A stretch of DNA of 64,000 nt from Paraspadella gotoi. Its lineage: Eukaryota > Chaetognatha. The notes beneath the pieces are model-generated. The model had not been told where the DNA came from. It saw only the letters and a program-made list of their open reading frames with translations, and made no database searches. Position 1 is the first letter of the stretch; each line of letters begins with the position of its first letter. Positions 1 through 13,618 of the stretch are shown one piece after another. The DNA is taken from contig CM119266.1 of NCBI GenBank assembly GCA_051294375.1, forward strand, positions 21,279,987 through 21,343,986, given 5' to 3'. The position numbers and the translations under genes were made by a program.

Positions 1-228
1 CTTCCTAGATAAACCCATTCCCTCTCTCACTTTCCTACGCACCCTTACCTCTCACTCCCCATTGCCACTCTCATTCCCACACTCCCCTCCCGCCCCCCTC
101 AAACCCCTCAACCTAAGACGCCCGCAGCGTGGAACCTGTCACCGCAGCGAAAACATTACCGTCCGAGATTAAAATGAAAAAACGTCCAAAGAGGAAAAAA
201 AGTTCAAAAAGGTGTGTTGTGAAGATTT

Positions 229-263
<35 letters not shown>

Positions 264-267
264 TCTC

Positions 268-319
<52 letters not shown>

Positions 320-324
320 TCTCG

Positions 325-352
<28 letters not shown>
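229..352. repeat. (CT)n microsatellite
   Basis: Long interrupted CT tract. Bases 1-228 and 353-720 are otherwise pyrimidine-rich or mixed sequence with no gene evidence, including a short CT run at 409-424 and a (TCC)-rich stretch at 587-640. Confidence 0.95.
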
Positions 353-356
<4 letters not shown>

Positions 357-720
357 AGTACAAGCCTAAAGCTCGCACTTTTGTTTCTCAAATTCAAATT
401 CAAAAATCTCTCTCTCTCTCTCTCCCCCCTAACCCATCCCTCCCTCGCTCCCTCCCGCCTTTCATTTCCGGCCCAAAATTGAAGTCAGAAATAAATGATT
501 TGTCAGTTTATTCAATCCAAGCTGCATCATTCGCTCGATGAGCGACCAAATGGATCTTCATCGTCGTCGCTATCATCATCGTTGTCAACCTTCCCCCTCC
601 TCTTCCTCCTCGTACTCCTCCTCCTTCTCCTCCTCCTCATCTGGCGCTGGTAGGCGCGGCCTTGGGGGCGGGGATAGCAAATAGTTCGCCGTAATGAAGA
701 AACTTCGCCCAAAACAAAAT

Positions 721-1160
721 GGAAAAAAAAAGGATTTTTTCAGAGGTTTTTTTTTTCCTTTTTTTTTAAATTGAATAAATCGTTTTTCAAAGAAAACACA
801 ACTAGTTTATAAATATGACAAAATTTAGCTTCGCTCAATTGAAAAAACAAGTAAACTAACTATCACTAAACTCTCGACTGATTAACTTCACCGACAATTT
901 GACATATCAAAGTTTTTTCATCAACTAAAAAAAAAACTTTTTTTTTTGCTCGACTCGAACGCGGAATTGAGCGAGGGAGAAAATGAAAGGTTCGGGCCCG
1001 TAAAGGATTCGAATAAACTCAAAATTGTTTTTTTATTCAGTTTTGAAACGTTTTCTTTCTTTTTTTCTCTTTCCTTTTTTTTTGTCTTACGGTTTTTGGG
1101 TGTCACTCGTCCTCGGGATTCGATTCATGTTTTTTTTTTCTTTCAATCTTCTCTGTCTTT
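721..1160. other. AT-rich sequence with A/T homopolymers
   Basis: Nothing gene-like is seen. Open frames arise from T- and A-runs. Confidence 0.6.
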
Positions 1161-1164
1161 TTGT

Positions 1165-1327
1165 TTGCGGCGTCGGCGGCAGCGGCGGCGCTGGCTGACG
1201 GCGGCAGCGGCAGCGGGCGACGGCGCCTTAATGACTTTTATTCAAATCCTTCTTCTTCGTCTTCATTTTCATCGGTGGAAAGAGAAAAATCGCTACAAAA
1301 AAAAGGGGGGGGAGATTTTGACGAAGA

Positions 1328-1365
<38 letters not shown>
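1165..1365. repeat. CpG-rich (GGC)n/(GAC)n patch and (ACG)n microsatellite
   Basis: GGCGGCAGCGG-type repeats at 1167-1225 and about eleven ACG triplets at 1330-1363. Open frames here translate to single-residue runs (R, T or S) and are not genes. Confidence 0.85.
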
Positions 1366-1366
<1 letters not shown>

Positions 1367-1399
1367 GGTGAAGGCTCCCAAAATTTTCGCCAAGAAAGA

Positions 1400-2089
1400 C
1401 TTAAATTAGGATATGAGGGCATAAGTGAAGAGAGAAAGCGTCATGACAAATTTCTAATAACTATGTAGACGGGAAATCCATATTAAAAATATTAAGAAAT
1501 TCTGATAATGATATAAATTTCAGGGTCTTCGACCTCAAAATAGTTTTCTTTTCTCCAAAGTTGCGAGTCTCATTGCGTGAGTTATTTTTTTCCGTCTGGC
1601 AGCTGCTTTTACTCACCTCTCTAGGGAAAGTCCCCATTTCCTTTGTTCCTGATGGAGAATTCTATAGCACTTTCCTACTTGTCTTTCATCCTCGCTATTT
1701 TTTTTCATTTTTTTTCATTACATCAGTTTATTTAATATATTTTATTGAATAATTTTTCAATGATTTCAATTTACCGTCCTTCATGTTTTCAAATATTTAT
1801 CTATAGTTGTCGTTTATTTTCTCTAAAATCAATATTGAGATTTCTCTCCTTTTATTTTCATTTTCTTTTCATTTTTTTCACTTTCTTCTCTTTCGTCCTT
1901 TTCTTTTTATTTCAATCTTCTCTTCTCCTTTTTTTCCCTGTTCTCTATTCTATATTTTTTGTCTCTTTTTTATTTATCCACGTCGCCTGTGGTTCCCAAA
2001 GGAAAAGAGCAACGCGGCACCAACGAGTTGCCGGAATCCTGAATTTCGGCATTAATGGGGACAATTTGGCCACGAGCTATTGTCACGAA
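1400..2089. other. T-rich intergenic sequence
   Basis: Long poly-pyrimidine and T-rich stretches. Phenylalanine- and serine-rich open frames are compositional. Confidence 0.6.
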
Positions 2090-2096
2090 TGGAGAG

Positions 2097-2172
<76 letters not shown>

Positions 2173-2182
2173 AGAGAGAGCG

Positions 2183-2234
<52 letters not shown>

Positions 2235-2264
2235 AGAGAAGAGAGAGAGAGAGAGCAGAGAATG
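2090..2264. repeat. (GA)n microsatellite, interrupted
   Basis: About 175 bp of GAGA with AAGA interruptions. A CT tract lies at 2777-2803. Between them (2265-2776) is unique sequence with a (GTC)n run near 2608-2631 and no gene evidence. Confidence 0.95.
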
Positions 2265-2768
2265 TTTGTAAGCTTCTGGTGATTTGAATAACGACAACGT
2301 AAACCTGCATATAGAAAAAGTCGCGGACAGGGCAACAAAACATTGGAAGTCGGAGCCGAAAATTTTGTTTGGATACTTTAAGAAACTTTTAGCCAAGGCC
2401 CCGATTAAGTTGGTTGTTGCATTTTAAAAGTTTAGATGAACCGAATAAAAATATGAGTGTAACAAACATTTTATAATTCAGGCGACAGCAAGATACTCAT
2501 AAAGACGTCACAAATCACCAGTGCCCTTTTGTTCGAACATCAGTTGTTTCTCTTCGCGCCCACTCCATCCTGCGGGAAAAAAGAAAACCATCGTCGTCTT
2601 TGTCGACGGTCGTCGTCGTCGTCGTCGTCTTGTCTTAGACGACGTCAAAACCCAAGACGTCCAGGGAGAGAATGGCGAGATATAAGAAGAAAAGGGAAAA
2701 CATTTGGCGTGAGAGCTGGGAGATTATAAAGAGGGGAGGAACCAGAGGTTTCATTCTCGATTCTCCCC

Positions 2769-2810
<42 letters not shown>

Positions 2811-3114
2811 CTGTCCTCTTTCTCCGTCTACTCACTCTCCTGCTCCTCTCTCTCCTCTCGCCCGTCTTCCACTCTCTCTCTTCACCTTCTTCTTTCTTTC
2901 TCCTTCCGATCAAACAAACAAAAGATAAACAGGAAAATCATCAACAATTTGGACGACCCGAGTTTGCCTTCTTCTGGAGACCGCGGAGCGATAGCTCGGC
3001 CAGGTAGTGTCGCGGTCGCCCGGTCCGCGTCGTCGGTTGTCATCGGGGGGCGCTCACTCCATTATTTCGAAAACAGATGGAAGAAAAAAACGTGAAAAGT
3101 CAGCACGTCGTACA

Positions 3115-3397
3115 NNNNNNNNNNNNNNNNNNNNNNNNNNNNNNNNNNNNNNNNNNNNNNNNNNNNNNNNNNNNNNNNNNNNNNNNNNNNNNNNNNNNNN
3201 NNNNNNNNNNNNNNNNNNNNNNNNNNNNNNNNNNNNNNNNNNNNNNNNNNNNNNNNNNNNNNNNNNNNNNNNNNNNNNNNNNNNNNNNNNNNNNNNNNNN
3301 NNNNNNNNNNNNNNNNNNNNNNNNNNNNNNNNNNNNNNNNNNNNNNNNNNNNNNNNNNNNNNNNNNNNNNNNNNNNNNNNNNNNNNNNNNNNNNNNN
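3115..3397. other. Assembly gap (283 N)
   Basis: Run of N. Flanking sequence (2804-3114 and 3398-3835) shows no recognisable gene. Frames crossing the gap are meaningless. Confidence 1.
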
Positions 3398-3835
3398 AAA
3401 AAAAAGGAAGTTGATTCGGTCGCCCCTTGAGGCGATTCGATAATTTCGGGCCAAACAAAAGACAAACGCAAAATTGATAAACAAAAGATACTTCGCTTCG
3501 TCTGCGAACGGTTTTCAATAAAAATAAAATAAAAATATACATTTAAATATTGAACATGTACTAAATGTGAAATACTAATATGTTATCTGGGTTCACGATT
3601 AAAGCTTTATAGCAAAAAAAAATGTTTCAATCCGGCCTCCACAGAAATATGCCCCGTCTCGGAAGATGTCCCCTGAAAAATGAAACGGGTCAAGAGGGCG
3701 CTATATGGATTAGTTGAGAATTAACTTCCTTCCGCTGAAGTGGGAAAGAGTCGACGCTAGAGTTGGGATCGTGAGAGGTAGGGTCGGGGGTGAGGTGGGT
3801 AAGGACGAGGTGGCTTTTAACGGAGAAAGGGGGGG

Positions 3836-3860
3836 NNNNNNNNNNNNNNNNNNNNNNNNN
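3836..3860. other. Assembly gap (25 N)
   Basis: Placeholder-size gap. From 3861 to 4130 the plus strand is strongly purine-rich and not coding-like. Confidence 1.
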
Positions 3861-4139
3861 TACGAGATGAGAGCACTGAGACGAGCAGAGAGACAACAGA
3901 GAGAGAGAGATCGCAGAGAGGATGACCGAGACGTGAGAAAGAGAGAGCGGCAGAAGAAAACTCTTGGAGAATTGGAAAGCAGAATGGTTATTGAAGAGGT
4001 TTAGATACTTCTTGGAGAGAAGGGAAGCTTCAGACGGAAGAGGGGAGAAGAGAAGTAAGGATAAAAAAGGAGAGGAGAGCGTAGAGATGGAGGAGAAAGG
4101 AGAAGTACGACGAAGAGAGAGAGTATGACCAGTAATAGT

Positions 4140-6840
4140 ATATATAGATGTTATTTTGTGCTCTATCTGTAAGGATCCATATTTTTTTTACTGTTTCTTT
4201 GTCTGGCGCAACTGTCGGCAGCGCCGCCTGTGCTTCGGCTGTAACCCGACCACGCTATCCCACCTTCGCAGCTTACCTCGTTTTCTCACCAAACACACAC
4301 ACTAAAATCAACGTTTTCTGCTTACTTTTTATTTTTTTGGTAAAACGAAATTCACATTACGCGAATAAATCTACAATAAAGAACTTTCTAAACTTATTTC
4401 ATTATATAAACCTTTGATGAATTTCCCTCTGCCCAGCTTAAGTCCGTCCTCTCGTGAAAGTACTTTATTCGAGAATGTAAGTGAGAATGGACTTTAGGAT
4501 TACAGCATCGGAACCCGCGGTTTTTGTTGATTAACAATTTTACTAGAAAAGTATACACGTATTAAATCCCTGCATTTCTTGAATCTAAAATATTCCTGAA
4601 TCATAGCTTTCTTTAGATTTGTGTCATTTTTTAAAATCATGAATCGTTTTCAATTGTTAATTATTTTATCTTTTTTACATTTTATTGGCATGACTGAAAG
4701 TTAATAACGTCAAACATAATTTGGGTATTAGCTTATTTATTATATTACTAGTTACTTGTTTCGTTCGTCTTTTAATAATCCTATTGATGAGAATCCTTAT
4801 TTGTATCATTAGTGTCTATCCGTTGACACGTTATATAACGAATATTCTAAAATATTATTTGGTCCACGAATTGCATTGCTTTACACATACTAAGCCACAT
4901 ACATAAGCGATAAACAACGCTCGCCATGTCAAAAGTCATACGCAACGACCATGTTCGAATCCGCCGGCAGCATGCGTCGAAATGGCATTGGCGGCATGTC
5001 TGATTTTTGGAGCCAGAGATTGCGTGCCAGAAAGATCGAGCGATGAAAACATTTCGGTAAGGGACAACACGCGGATGGTTTTCGGGTAACGGTCTAGAAG
5101 GGCGACAGAACGAACGAGAAGAAGGGGGTTGAGAAGAGAGAAGATGAGGCAGAAAGAGAGTGGACGAAAACAAAGCGGGAGAACTGACAAGAGAATGAAC
5201 GATGTAGCGCGACAAGAGACCAAAGCTACGAGAAATTGGATGATGGATATTGAGAAAGAACCTGGGACAAATCAAGACACAGGAAGTTGGGATGGAGAAT
5301 ATAACCTAACTGGAAAGGGAAATAAAATGAAAGTTGAAGAAAGACACGAAATCTGAGGCAATGATGTAATCGGAAGAAAAACTAAACAAAAAAAAAAAAA
5401 AACTAAAAGAAAAGTTTCAAATTTGAACAATGTACGGAAACGAGAAGCAAAACGACAAAAAAAAATATAATAAGAAAAGAGTCAGATCGCCGACCTATCG
5501 CAATGCCGAACTTGCGAATTAACAACACGAGCGCGGGATTTTTTCTTTTTTTCATTTTGTTCCATGTCCGGAAATGAGTATCACAGTCTTATTGTTGTTT
5601 GATAACAGAGGCGGGGGATCATGGACCTTAAACCATCTGTTGCCAGCGACCAAGGTATCAAAGCATGTCTAGAATCAAGTGACCAGATTCATATCACGTA
5701 AAGTATACCTCGAAGCATGAGAGTATTCTCCGCAATTCCAGTGCGAAATGTCGGCAGAGACTCGCGCCCCCATGCACTATCTCATTTGATCCCGTCCACT
5801 GAATCGTTCTACTGATTCTTCCAGAGTGACTAATAGATAAGTCTCGAGAGCGAAGAATAGAATAGGGAGCGATATTATAAAATCGTGTGAAGGCCGAAGT
5901 ATAAATAACTGAAACAAATTTTAAACCAAATTTTATTTATAGGTAAATGTCTAATAGACAGTGCCTAATCGTTGAACACCAGCGAGGATTAATCAGAATT
6001 GAGTAACTGTTAAGGTCAAACACGACGTATACTGTAACATGTCTTCACAATAGTAGTATAATTGAAAATGTAGCGACAGGTGACATGATATAATTGTAGT
6101 GTGTATAATTTTAATATTGATGATAAACCTGCGTTAATTTATTCGTCTGAGTGCTAGGTTAGTCACTACGGAATATGTCAGAAAGTAATGTATACAATTT
6201 TGATATACTTTAAGGAATACAAATGTACTTTCGGCGATAAATGTTTGTCAATGTAATATATTATAAATTAGGGAAAACAGATATGTAGAGCGATAATGAC
6301 AAAGAGACGTGAAACCAGGGACAATACGTGAGGCGTAATAATCAATTTGAACAATTGCAGAGTAATTACGAACCATCCAGGAGCCAAGCTCCCAATATGG
6401 GTGCTGACCTTTGATACATCTAGCCTTTTCGTGGATAAATTCTGATAGGTATTACTTATATTTTCCATTGTCATGATTAACGTCATCAAATTTATCGCCC
6501 TCACTTTCCTCGATCATCCAAAGGAAAAAAAAAAATTATAAGTCAGCGAACTAAATAGTGTGTATCTGCAATCTGAAATCCTATATAATTTTTTCATTAC
6601 ACTATCCCTCGTACACCCCTTTGTGGCCTTTTAAAAACTTTCCTATAACTAGTTGATATTTTTCGATCCACTTCATGACTGCAATACTTGATTTATCTAC
6701 ACACATTTAACCCACCATATATCTTCTTTCAACTTCCCTCTCCCCCTTTCCACCCGCATTCCTGATCGGTGCCACCATCACCTTAACAAATTCCCGCTAA
6801 ATTGTTTATCTCGACATTTGATGCCTCTGTAAAAACGAAG
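4140..6840. other. Unique AT-rich intergenic sequence
   Basis: Apart from a small GC-rich patch at 4205-4275 and a purine-rich stretch at about 5110-5480, nothing stands out. No frame has domain-like content and no splice-consistent exon chain was found. Confidence 0.5.
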
Positions 6841-6924
6841 ATCCTTGACACTCTCCTCTGATCCCCTCTCCCCTCCCTCACCACTTTCAATACGCATTCT
6901 CTTGCCCCCCCTTTACTCTCTCGT

Positions 6925-7800
6925 TCCCGATATTCCCCCGGTTATCACCGAGGACGGCAGGGACGGGCGTCCGAGTTTTCCGGTTCTGACGACGACGACG
7001 CACGGCGACAAATCTTGGCGTCAACGTCTCACCGACGACTGCCCCGACGACGAGAGTCCGTTCTTGAGAGGGCGTTGCCGCCGAGGCGGGCCGCCCGGTT
7101 GCGGCACGGGGCGGGTTCATTCCTTCTGCCCGACGGGTTTGCCTGCTTCGCCGCGCCGGAGAAGCGCCGCTTGCGAGTTTCTCGCTGGCGGCGTCCGGGA
7201 GGAGAGAGATGCGGTGCGCATCGCTCCTTCTCTCTCCACGTCGCTGAAAGGTCGGCTCTGGCGGCGGCGGCGGAACGAGGGCGGCGGACGGCGTTCTAGA
7301 GGCGGTGGCTGGTGGCCGGCGGGAGCCGGACGTCCGCAGATCCGACGGCCTGGGCGCCGGCGATTTGACCAAGACTTCCCGGCGCGACGAGGGAGAGCGG
7401 ATACGAGCCCCGCGGCCGGCCGCGGATTTTCGCCAGCGGCGGCTTGCTGCTTTGCTGTTGCGATTTTAAATACTGTCGCCTTTGACGTCTGTTGCTTGCT
7501 GTTGCTTGTTGGATGCTGCACACTAGCGCAGATCGATCGTTTGCAAAACAGCGGATACTGCCCTGCAGGAAAGGATTGTTGGAAATTAGCTGCGGTGCTC
7601 GCGGCGAGGGTGCTGCTGCTGCCTGCCTGCAACTGTTGTTGTTGCTGCGCGCGTTCATTCTCGTCGTGGCGATGGCGTGACTCCCCCCGGTGAAAAGACA
7701 ATAAGGATCAGCGACTCTTGCTGCGTGCTGTTGTGGCGGTGCTGGTTGCTGTAGTGGCTTTTGCTGTTGCTCGTTGCTGGAGAAGTTGTGCGGCAAACAA
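6925..7800. promoter_or_regulatory. CpG-rich block, possible promoter or first exon
   Basis: From about 6925 to 7440 the sequence is GC-rich with many CG dinucleotides. CTG/TTG-rich sequence follows to about 7780, giving glutamine runs on the minus strand. Both strands stay open over long stretches (282 codons plus, 194 and 166 minus), as expected of GC-rich DNA. No known domain is visible, so I do not call a protein. Confidence 0.35.
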
Positions 7801-9060
7801 TTTTTAGTGCGAGAAAGAAAAACGGAGCCACGCGTCTCCTTTTTCTTTTTTTCAGAATTTACGAAGAAAAAAAAAGATTTTTTTTATCTATGCAAATTTG
7901 GAAAAAGGTGGGGGGTTGAAGGGGGGAAATCTTTTGATCCCAGGATTTGACTATCCTCGCTCTCTATCTTCTCTCCCTCTCTTCCTTTTACGAGATTGTC
8001 CCACGACACTCGTATCTCTCGTTATCGCGGTACTTCGAAGAGACACGTGAATAAGGCACTAGTAGGTGAGAGCAGAAACAATACTATGATTATTGAAATA
8101 CAACAACAACAAAATTAATAAACGTGCTGCGTCGCCTTTTCTTTTCTGATCGATGTACTGTATCGTTCTCTGTATGTTTCGTGGTTACGGGTTATTCTTT
8201 TTTTACGATTTTTTGGTTTCTCTTATTTTAAATAAAATCGGTTTATAGCAGAATCCGTCTGTTCTGAGACACGCTTGCGAGACTTCATTTTCAAGACCTT
8301 ATAGTTTTTCTCTTTAAATTTAGTTTTTTCGTTCTCGTGAACATCAAACAACAAAAAATTGTTCATTCTTAAGAGTGTCGGGGTGTCGAATATGTGTACT
8401 GGGGCTGCGGAGGGGACGTGGAACGGGGCTGGTGGGTGGATCTCGTAAAAAACTTGGCAGCGGTGACGATCTGGCACGTGAGGGGCGTGGGAACAAGACA
8501 TAACGCAGCTCGCACCGTGGACCGTATCTGGGTCGTGGCGGAACGCCGGGGAGAAGGGAAGCTGCGATGGAGCCGGGTCGTTCGAGCCAAAGGAATTTTT
8601 GGTTGTCAAGACAGTGATTCGGCGCCGGGTGTAGATTCGATCTCTGCGAAAGCGGAGGGAGGGATGAGAAGAGAGCAAGTGTGGTGAAGGCGTGGTGCAC
8701 AATGAATTGCAGTAAGAGGGTGTGATTATGTCGGGTCTTATAGAGAGATTTCGGTTGCGGCAGTCAAGTGGATTTATGGGGAAAATAAACACACAAGAAA
8801 AAACAAGGAGAAAATAAGGTAATTAGAAACTTAAATGTAGTTGAGAAGATAATGAGCCAGATGCAGAGATGAGAGATGAAGAGTATGGAGAGAACGATGA
8901 TACGAAGACGAGAGAGGGAATGGATGAAACTAGCAGGGGGTATGAATGGATGAGAGAGGAGAGTGCACGAAAATGAGAAGAAGAAGAGAATCATAGAGAA
9001 CAAAGAATGAGAGCGACGAAGAGCACAAAAGACAGAAAAGAAGGAAATAGAATATAACAG
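7800..9060. other. Intergenic, with moderately GC-rich segment 8390-8690
   Basis: The 8390-8690 part stays open on both strands without recognisable protein motifs. The rest is A/T-rich and purine-rich on the plus strand. Confidence 0.4.
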
Positions 9061-9382
9061 CGCTCAGTGGGTCTACGAGCTTGTTTATATATATATAACC
9101 CACATGATCTAATTCTCACGTCTCCACGATTATTATGTAATTTCCTGTATATAATCTTCTTTATTAATTATTTCTCCTCGCAGTATAAATTCCTCGAATC
9201 TCGACCAGAGGGACGGTCAAGAAGTAGGTATTTAGATCGTATGTTAATCACTAGAATTTGCCAAGTACTGAGGTCTCGTTATCGCAGGTTCTGACTTGAT
9301 TCTAATGCAGCACACAAGGACGAACGAGATGATCTCTCGGTCTGTCATATGTTTATATTCCGCGTCAGGAGGTATGGGGAGG

Positions 9383-9781
9383 TCAGATCCGTAGATGTGC
9401 GAAGCGGATGAACATCAGACTCCTAGGCATAGCGATTAACCGAACATAATCAGATCGGCTCCGTTCATCAATTCCGGGTCTGAGACGACAAGATGACGAA
9501 TGAGCTGTCTTATGAATGTCTCCATAACGGATTATTACTTTTGTTGTTTCTGGGTCTCGATAGTTCGTCAGAGGTAACTCGGTCTTGGTAAATCCGTCAT
9601 GAATCATGTTCGGGGCTCGGAGGGTTCTCATGTCCGAGGATAGGTCGGTATACGAGAGTGGTCTATTCTCAAACAGACAGTCTAATATGTCGGTGCGCTG
9701 CGCTTTTCTGTAGAGCTTATCACGAGAGAGTCTTGTACGTCCTTCAATCTTATATGAACTAAAAACGATATTACAGCCCAA
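9383..9781 (-). other. Weak exon candidate, minus strand
   Basis: A 132-codon open frame with mixed, non-repetitive composition, including RTLRAPNMIHDGFTKTELPL. A possible acceptor (TTTTTAG) lies just inside its upstream end. Just upstream on the same strand, about 9910-9797, another short frame reads RIAVTYRVDEKQGEQRARVI before a stop. No family is recognised, and open frames of this size are expected by chance here. Confidence 0.15.
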
Positions 9782-11629
9782 ACAATAAAATACTATCGGC
9801 TCAAAGCTGAGTAGACGTCATCTTCAAATTCTATTACTCTCGCTCTCTGCTCTCCTTGCTTCTCGTCGACTCTATATGTCACGGCTATCCGTCTGTCGTT
9901 ATTCCATATCTCACACCTGATAGTCTTCTCTTACAAATCTCTCTTCTTCTCCTTCTCCTCTCTCTCATCTTACACTTTATATCTGAAGCTAAAAGAGATG
10001 TTTCAATGATGAGCTCTTCCTCAGTATACTTGGTCAATCTCCTCGAACTTTAATTTGATTCTCATCCGGTTTTTTTTTTATTCGGGGATCAAATATCCTC
10101 ACAACTTAAGTTCAAATTTACGCAAAAATACTATTCTCGGCTCGACTTTTTAACAGATTAAAACGCAAGGCGAGAAAGAATATTAAACAATAAAATGAAC
10201 GTAAAACGAAAAAAAAAGTCCTCTCACGCGTTCGAGCGTTGTAGCAATCAGAATAACAAATGCGGCATGATCCAAAATGAAGCAAAGTTCTTAGACATTG
10301 TACTAACATCTACTGCTTTTTAAATGCACTCTCGGTACATGCGGTATTCGTATCTATAACACGTCATGCCGCCATTCGCCAACCGAGTTCAAAATTAGTT
10401 AAACATTTCGGTCTCCTAACATGAACTCGACAGTGCACGTTGTCGTTTGATCGACCATATCTCAAATTCTCTGCGACAATAGCTCGTGCCCATGATTGGT
10501 TATTCTTCAGACAATTCGAAGATATTAAATAGTAAATTTGCAAGCGAATTAAATTCTAGGATTTCTCTCAGGCTTAAATAAGAGTGACTGGTTGACCGTA
10601 ATAGTCGAATTGCGCGAGATGTCTTCTAAAATAAGCTCTCTGATATCTGATCTCCATGGGAACACATAAAGGCAGACTCGGTTAAGAAGAACATATGTAA
10701 ATGAAGTAATGGATTTAGAGACAACCACAAAGATAAGATTAACAAGGAATGATAATATATTACGAGTGATAATAGACAGAGCACAACTAGAAAAAGAAGA
10801 AACATGAAAGCGAATCGACAAAAGTATGTGAGATGTAACCCACGCAGTGAAACAAAGATCGCCAGTCTAACGATCTAGACAGCTTCAGGAATGCACGAGG
10901 TACAATACGGGATGGAGGAGTATCATACTCTCTAATCAACAGAATCTCTGTATCCAAACTTTTAGGACGTACGAAATATAAATACAGCAGGCACAGGCTA
11001 AACGGATTGAGAAGTATATAATAATATATTCTGGAGAGATACTTATCATGAAAGTATCTGTTGATAACATTAGATCAATGACACGTGGACCAATATATAA
11101 AATTACTCTGATATACGGAGATATATATAATAATAAATACAGCACGCATAGTATTGTATATTCGTATTAATATCAAGAGAGGTAACAAATAAAATAATTA
11201 TAAGCAAGAGTATTGGAAGAGAAAGTAACAAGATAAATGTGTATAAGTGCTATAGAACGTCGTGGGCCATGCACAAGAAGTATACCACATAAGAGGACAA
11301 CGAGGAAGGACGTTTTCGACCTAAAGAATTGGGTTTTACCAAGTAAAAAGACTGATAGCTTGACCAAAGCGGAAAAAGAACTGATAAAAGCATAAAAAAA
11401 CATACTCTTATGACACGCGCACAATGAGAAAAAAGACTAACACAGACAGACATGATTATATAGTGACAGCATAAATACGACTTTTGTTACGAAGACGTTG
11501 CGCACGAGAACATCAGGACGAGAGGAGTATTCATCATAGTAGACTGACGATCCACGGAACTTACCGTAAATAAGACCTTTGTTTTAACGTAACTGGATTG
11601 AATGCTATTCACCCGTCTACAGCAACTAG

Positions 11630-11887
11630 GTTAATCGAACGGAAACAATGTATGCGTACCACGTACACGCGGGCACTGGAACCGCCTATGGTCTCTCGAC
11701 CAATTACCCTCACGACATGACCGTATGTGGCGATCCGCGCACTTCACGAGATTATGTGACTGCCATAGACCCGGATCCGACTCTGTTTGAACCAGTCCGA
11801 GTCTTCTCTGGATGCGCTATTAGGATGAAGGATAAGGACAGTTTAGTGCTAGTGAACGAGAGCACAGACTCCACTCAAAGCACTACC
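11630..11887 (+). other. Exon candidate A (86 codons, phase 0 at both ends)
   Basis: The frame is bounded by CTAG| and |GTAAGC. It reads as mixed-composition protein, for example YHVHAGTGTAYGLSTNYPHD and VRVFSGCAIRMKDKDSLVLV. It could join candidates at 13547-13618 and 14666-14860, which share the same phase. No known domain was recognised. The polypyrimidine stretch before the acceptor is poor, so this remains weak. Confidence 0.2.
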
Positions 11888-12285
11888 GTAAGCTTCTGTC
11901 TTGTTTCTGTTTCCGTCTCCGTTCTGATTGACCGTCGTGACAAGGATGAGGAACGAAAGTTTTAATTCTCTACATCTCCTCTCTCTCCCCCTTTCCCTTC
12001 GCTTTTCTTCTATATTTTGATCTCTAGTTGGTCTCGTTTATGTTGTTTTTGTCCTCCTGGTCCTATCCCCTCACTCTCGTCATTCGACTACACATGAAAG
12101 ACCCGGACTGAGATCTTCTCTAAGAAGGTACTGCTGTCGATGAATTATTTGTGTCGAGAGCGGGGGTTGTGCATGACAAATCCAAGCTCGCGCGCGTCTC
12201 GCCACCGCCGAGGGTTTGACGGACGTCGGGGTAGAACAAGCAAGCACTGGAGCACTGAGGCCAGGGGACAAATCGGGGGGGGGAA

Positions 12286-12330
12286 GTTTGATCCGACGGG
12301 TCGTGAGTTCGAACCCTGCGATTAGAGGAA
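12286..12330 (+). repeat. tRNA-derived fragment (B-box-like)
   Basis: GATCCGACGGGTCGTGAGTT followed by CGAACCCTGCG resembles the anticodon-arm to T-arm half of a tRNA. No matching acceptor stem or A box is visible and the T stem pairs poorly. A SINE relic or tRNA pseudogene is more likely than a functional tRNA. Confidence 0.35.
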
Positions 12331-12532
12331 TTGGGGTTTTTTCGGGAACTGGGACTGGGGGGAATTGGTGAGAGCGCGATTAGGGGTCCGGGACGGTGGT
12401 CGGTTAAACTGAGGTGGTCGATTGGATTTGTGAACGTTTATATTTCGTTTTACTTGTTTTCCTTAATATTTCACGTGTTTTTCTATATTTTTTTTTTGTT
12501 CATTCTTTTAATTTAAGACGGGCTGATTTAAA

Positions 12533-12920
<388 letters not shown>

Positions 12921-13546
12921 AGGCGAAATAGAATAAATCATAGGTCGGTTCGGTTATTTTCGTCTGTCACATTCTCTCTATTTTTATATCTTCTATTCTT
13001 TCGTTAGTCTATGTCTTTCTTTCGTTTCTGATGTCGTTTTCTTTCTTTCGTTTACTTGTCATGATCTGTGTAGACCTTCTTTTCTTTATTTGATCGTGTA
13101 GTCACTCATTGCAGACGATCGTCTCGACGTTACTCTTTCATTCTGTTACGTCTCAGAACGGAGAGCGCGAACCATATAAGAGACATCTGTTGATGTTTGG
13201 TTCTTGGAGATATTTTTTTTCTCTCAGCTCTACTGATTTGTATCATTCTTTCAATCAGAGATATTCTACCTTTTTTTAATGCGAGTGGTTCTTCCAGAAG
13301 CTTGCTCTGTCTATTTCCTACCTCTTCACTCTGTTTCCTCTCTCACGCTCTCCGTAATAGAGTTATCGTTGTCCCCTGAGAGTTTATTTGTTCTTTGCTT
13401 TTTTTTCCTTATAATGCATATTCTCTATGTTGCGATTCCTTTCATCGTAGTCTCTTCTACATCTTCACATGTGTACAACGTTTACGTCTGCCATCTGATC
13501 GGGTTATCATCTGCAACATTGCCCTCTTTGTTCCGTTCCTCTTTAG

Positions 13547-13618
13547 AATTATAGTCATCTGTGTTTATCGCCAACGAGCTATCTCCGTTTCGCCACCGAA
13601 GAACGATACGACTCTAAA
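13547..13618 (+). other. Exon candidate B (24 codons, phase 0)
   Basis: Acceptor TTCCGTTCCTCTTTAG| and donor |GTGAGC bracket 72 bases that read NYSHLCLSPTSYLRFATEER then YDSK. The acceptor is strong, but the exon is short and has no recognised domain. Confidence 0.2.

Noticed and set aside
129-541. LSLSLS- and RERERE-type frames here and at every GA/CT tract
   Set aside because: Direct translation of dinucleotide repeats.
3007-3542. Frames crossing N gaps (also at 17514-18014 and 60364-60946)
   Set aside because: Most residues are unknown and gap lengths may be arbitrary.
6845-7701. Open frames of 282 (plus) and 194 (minus) codons
   Set aside because: GC-rich DNA lacks stops on both strands. 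No domain, and R/G/P-rich translation in every frame.
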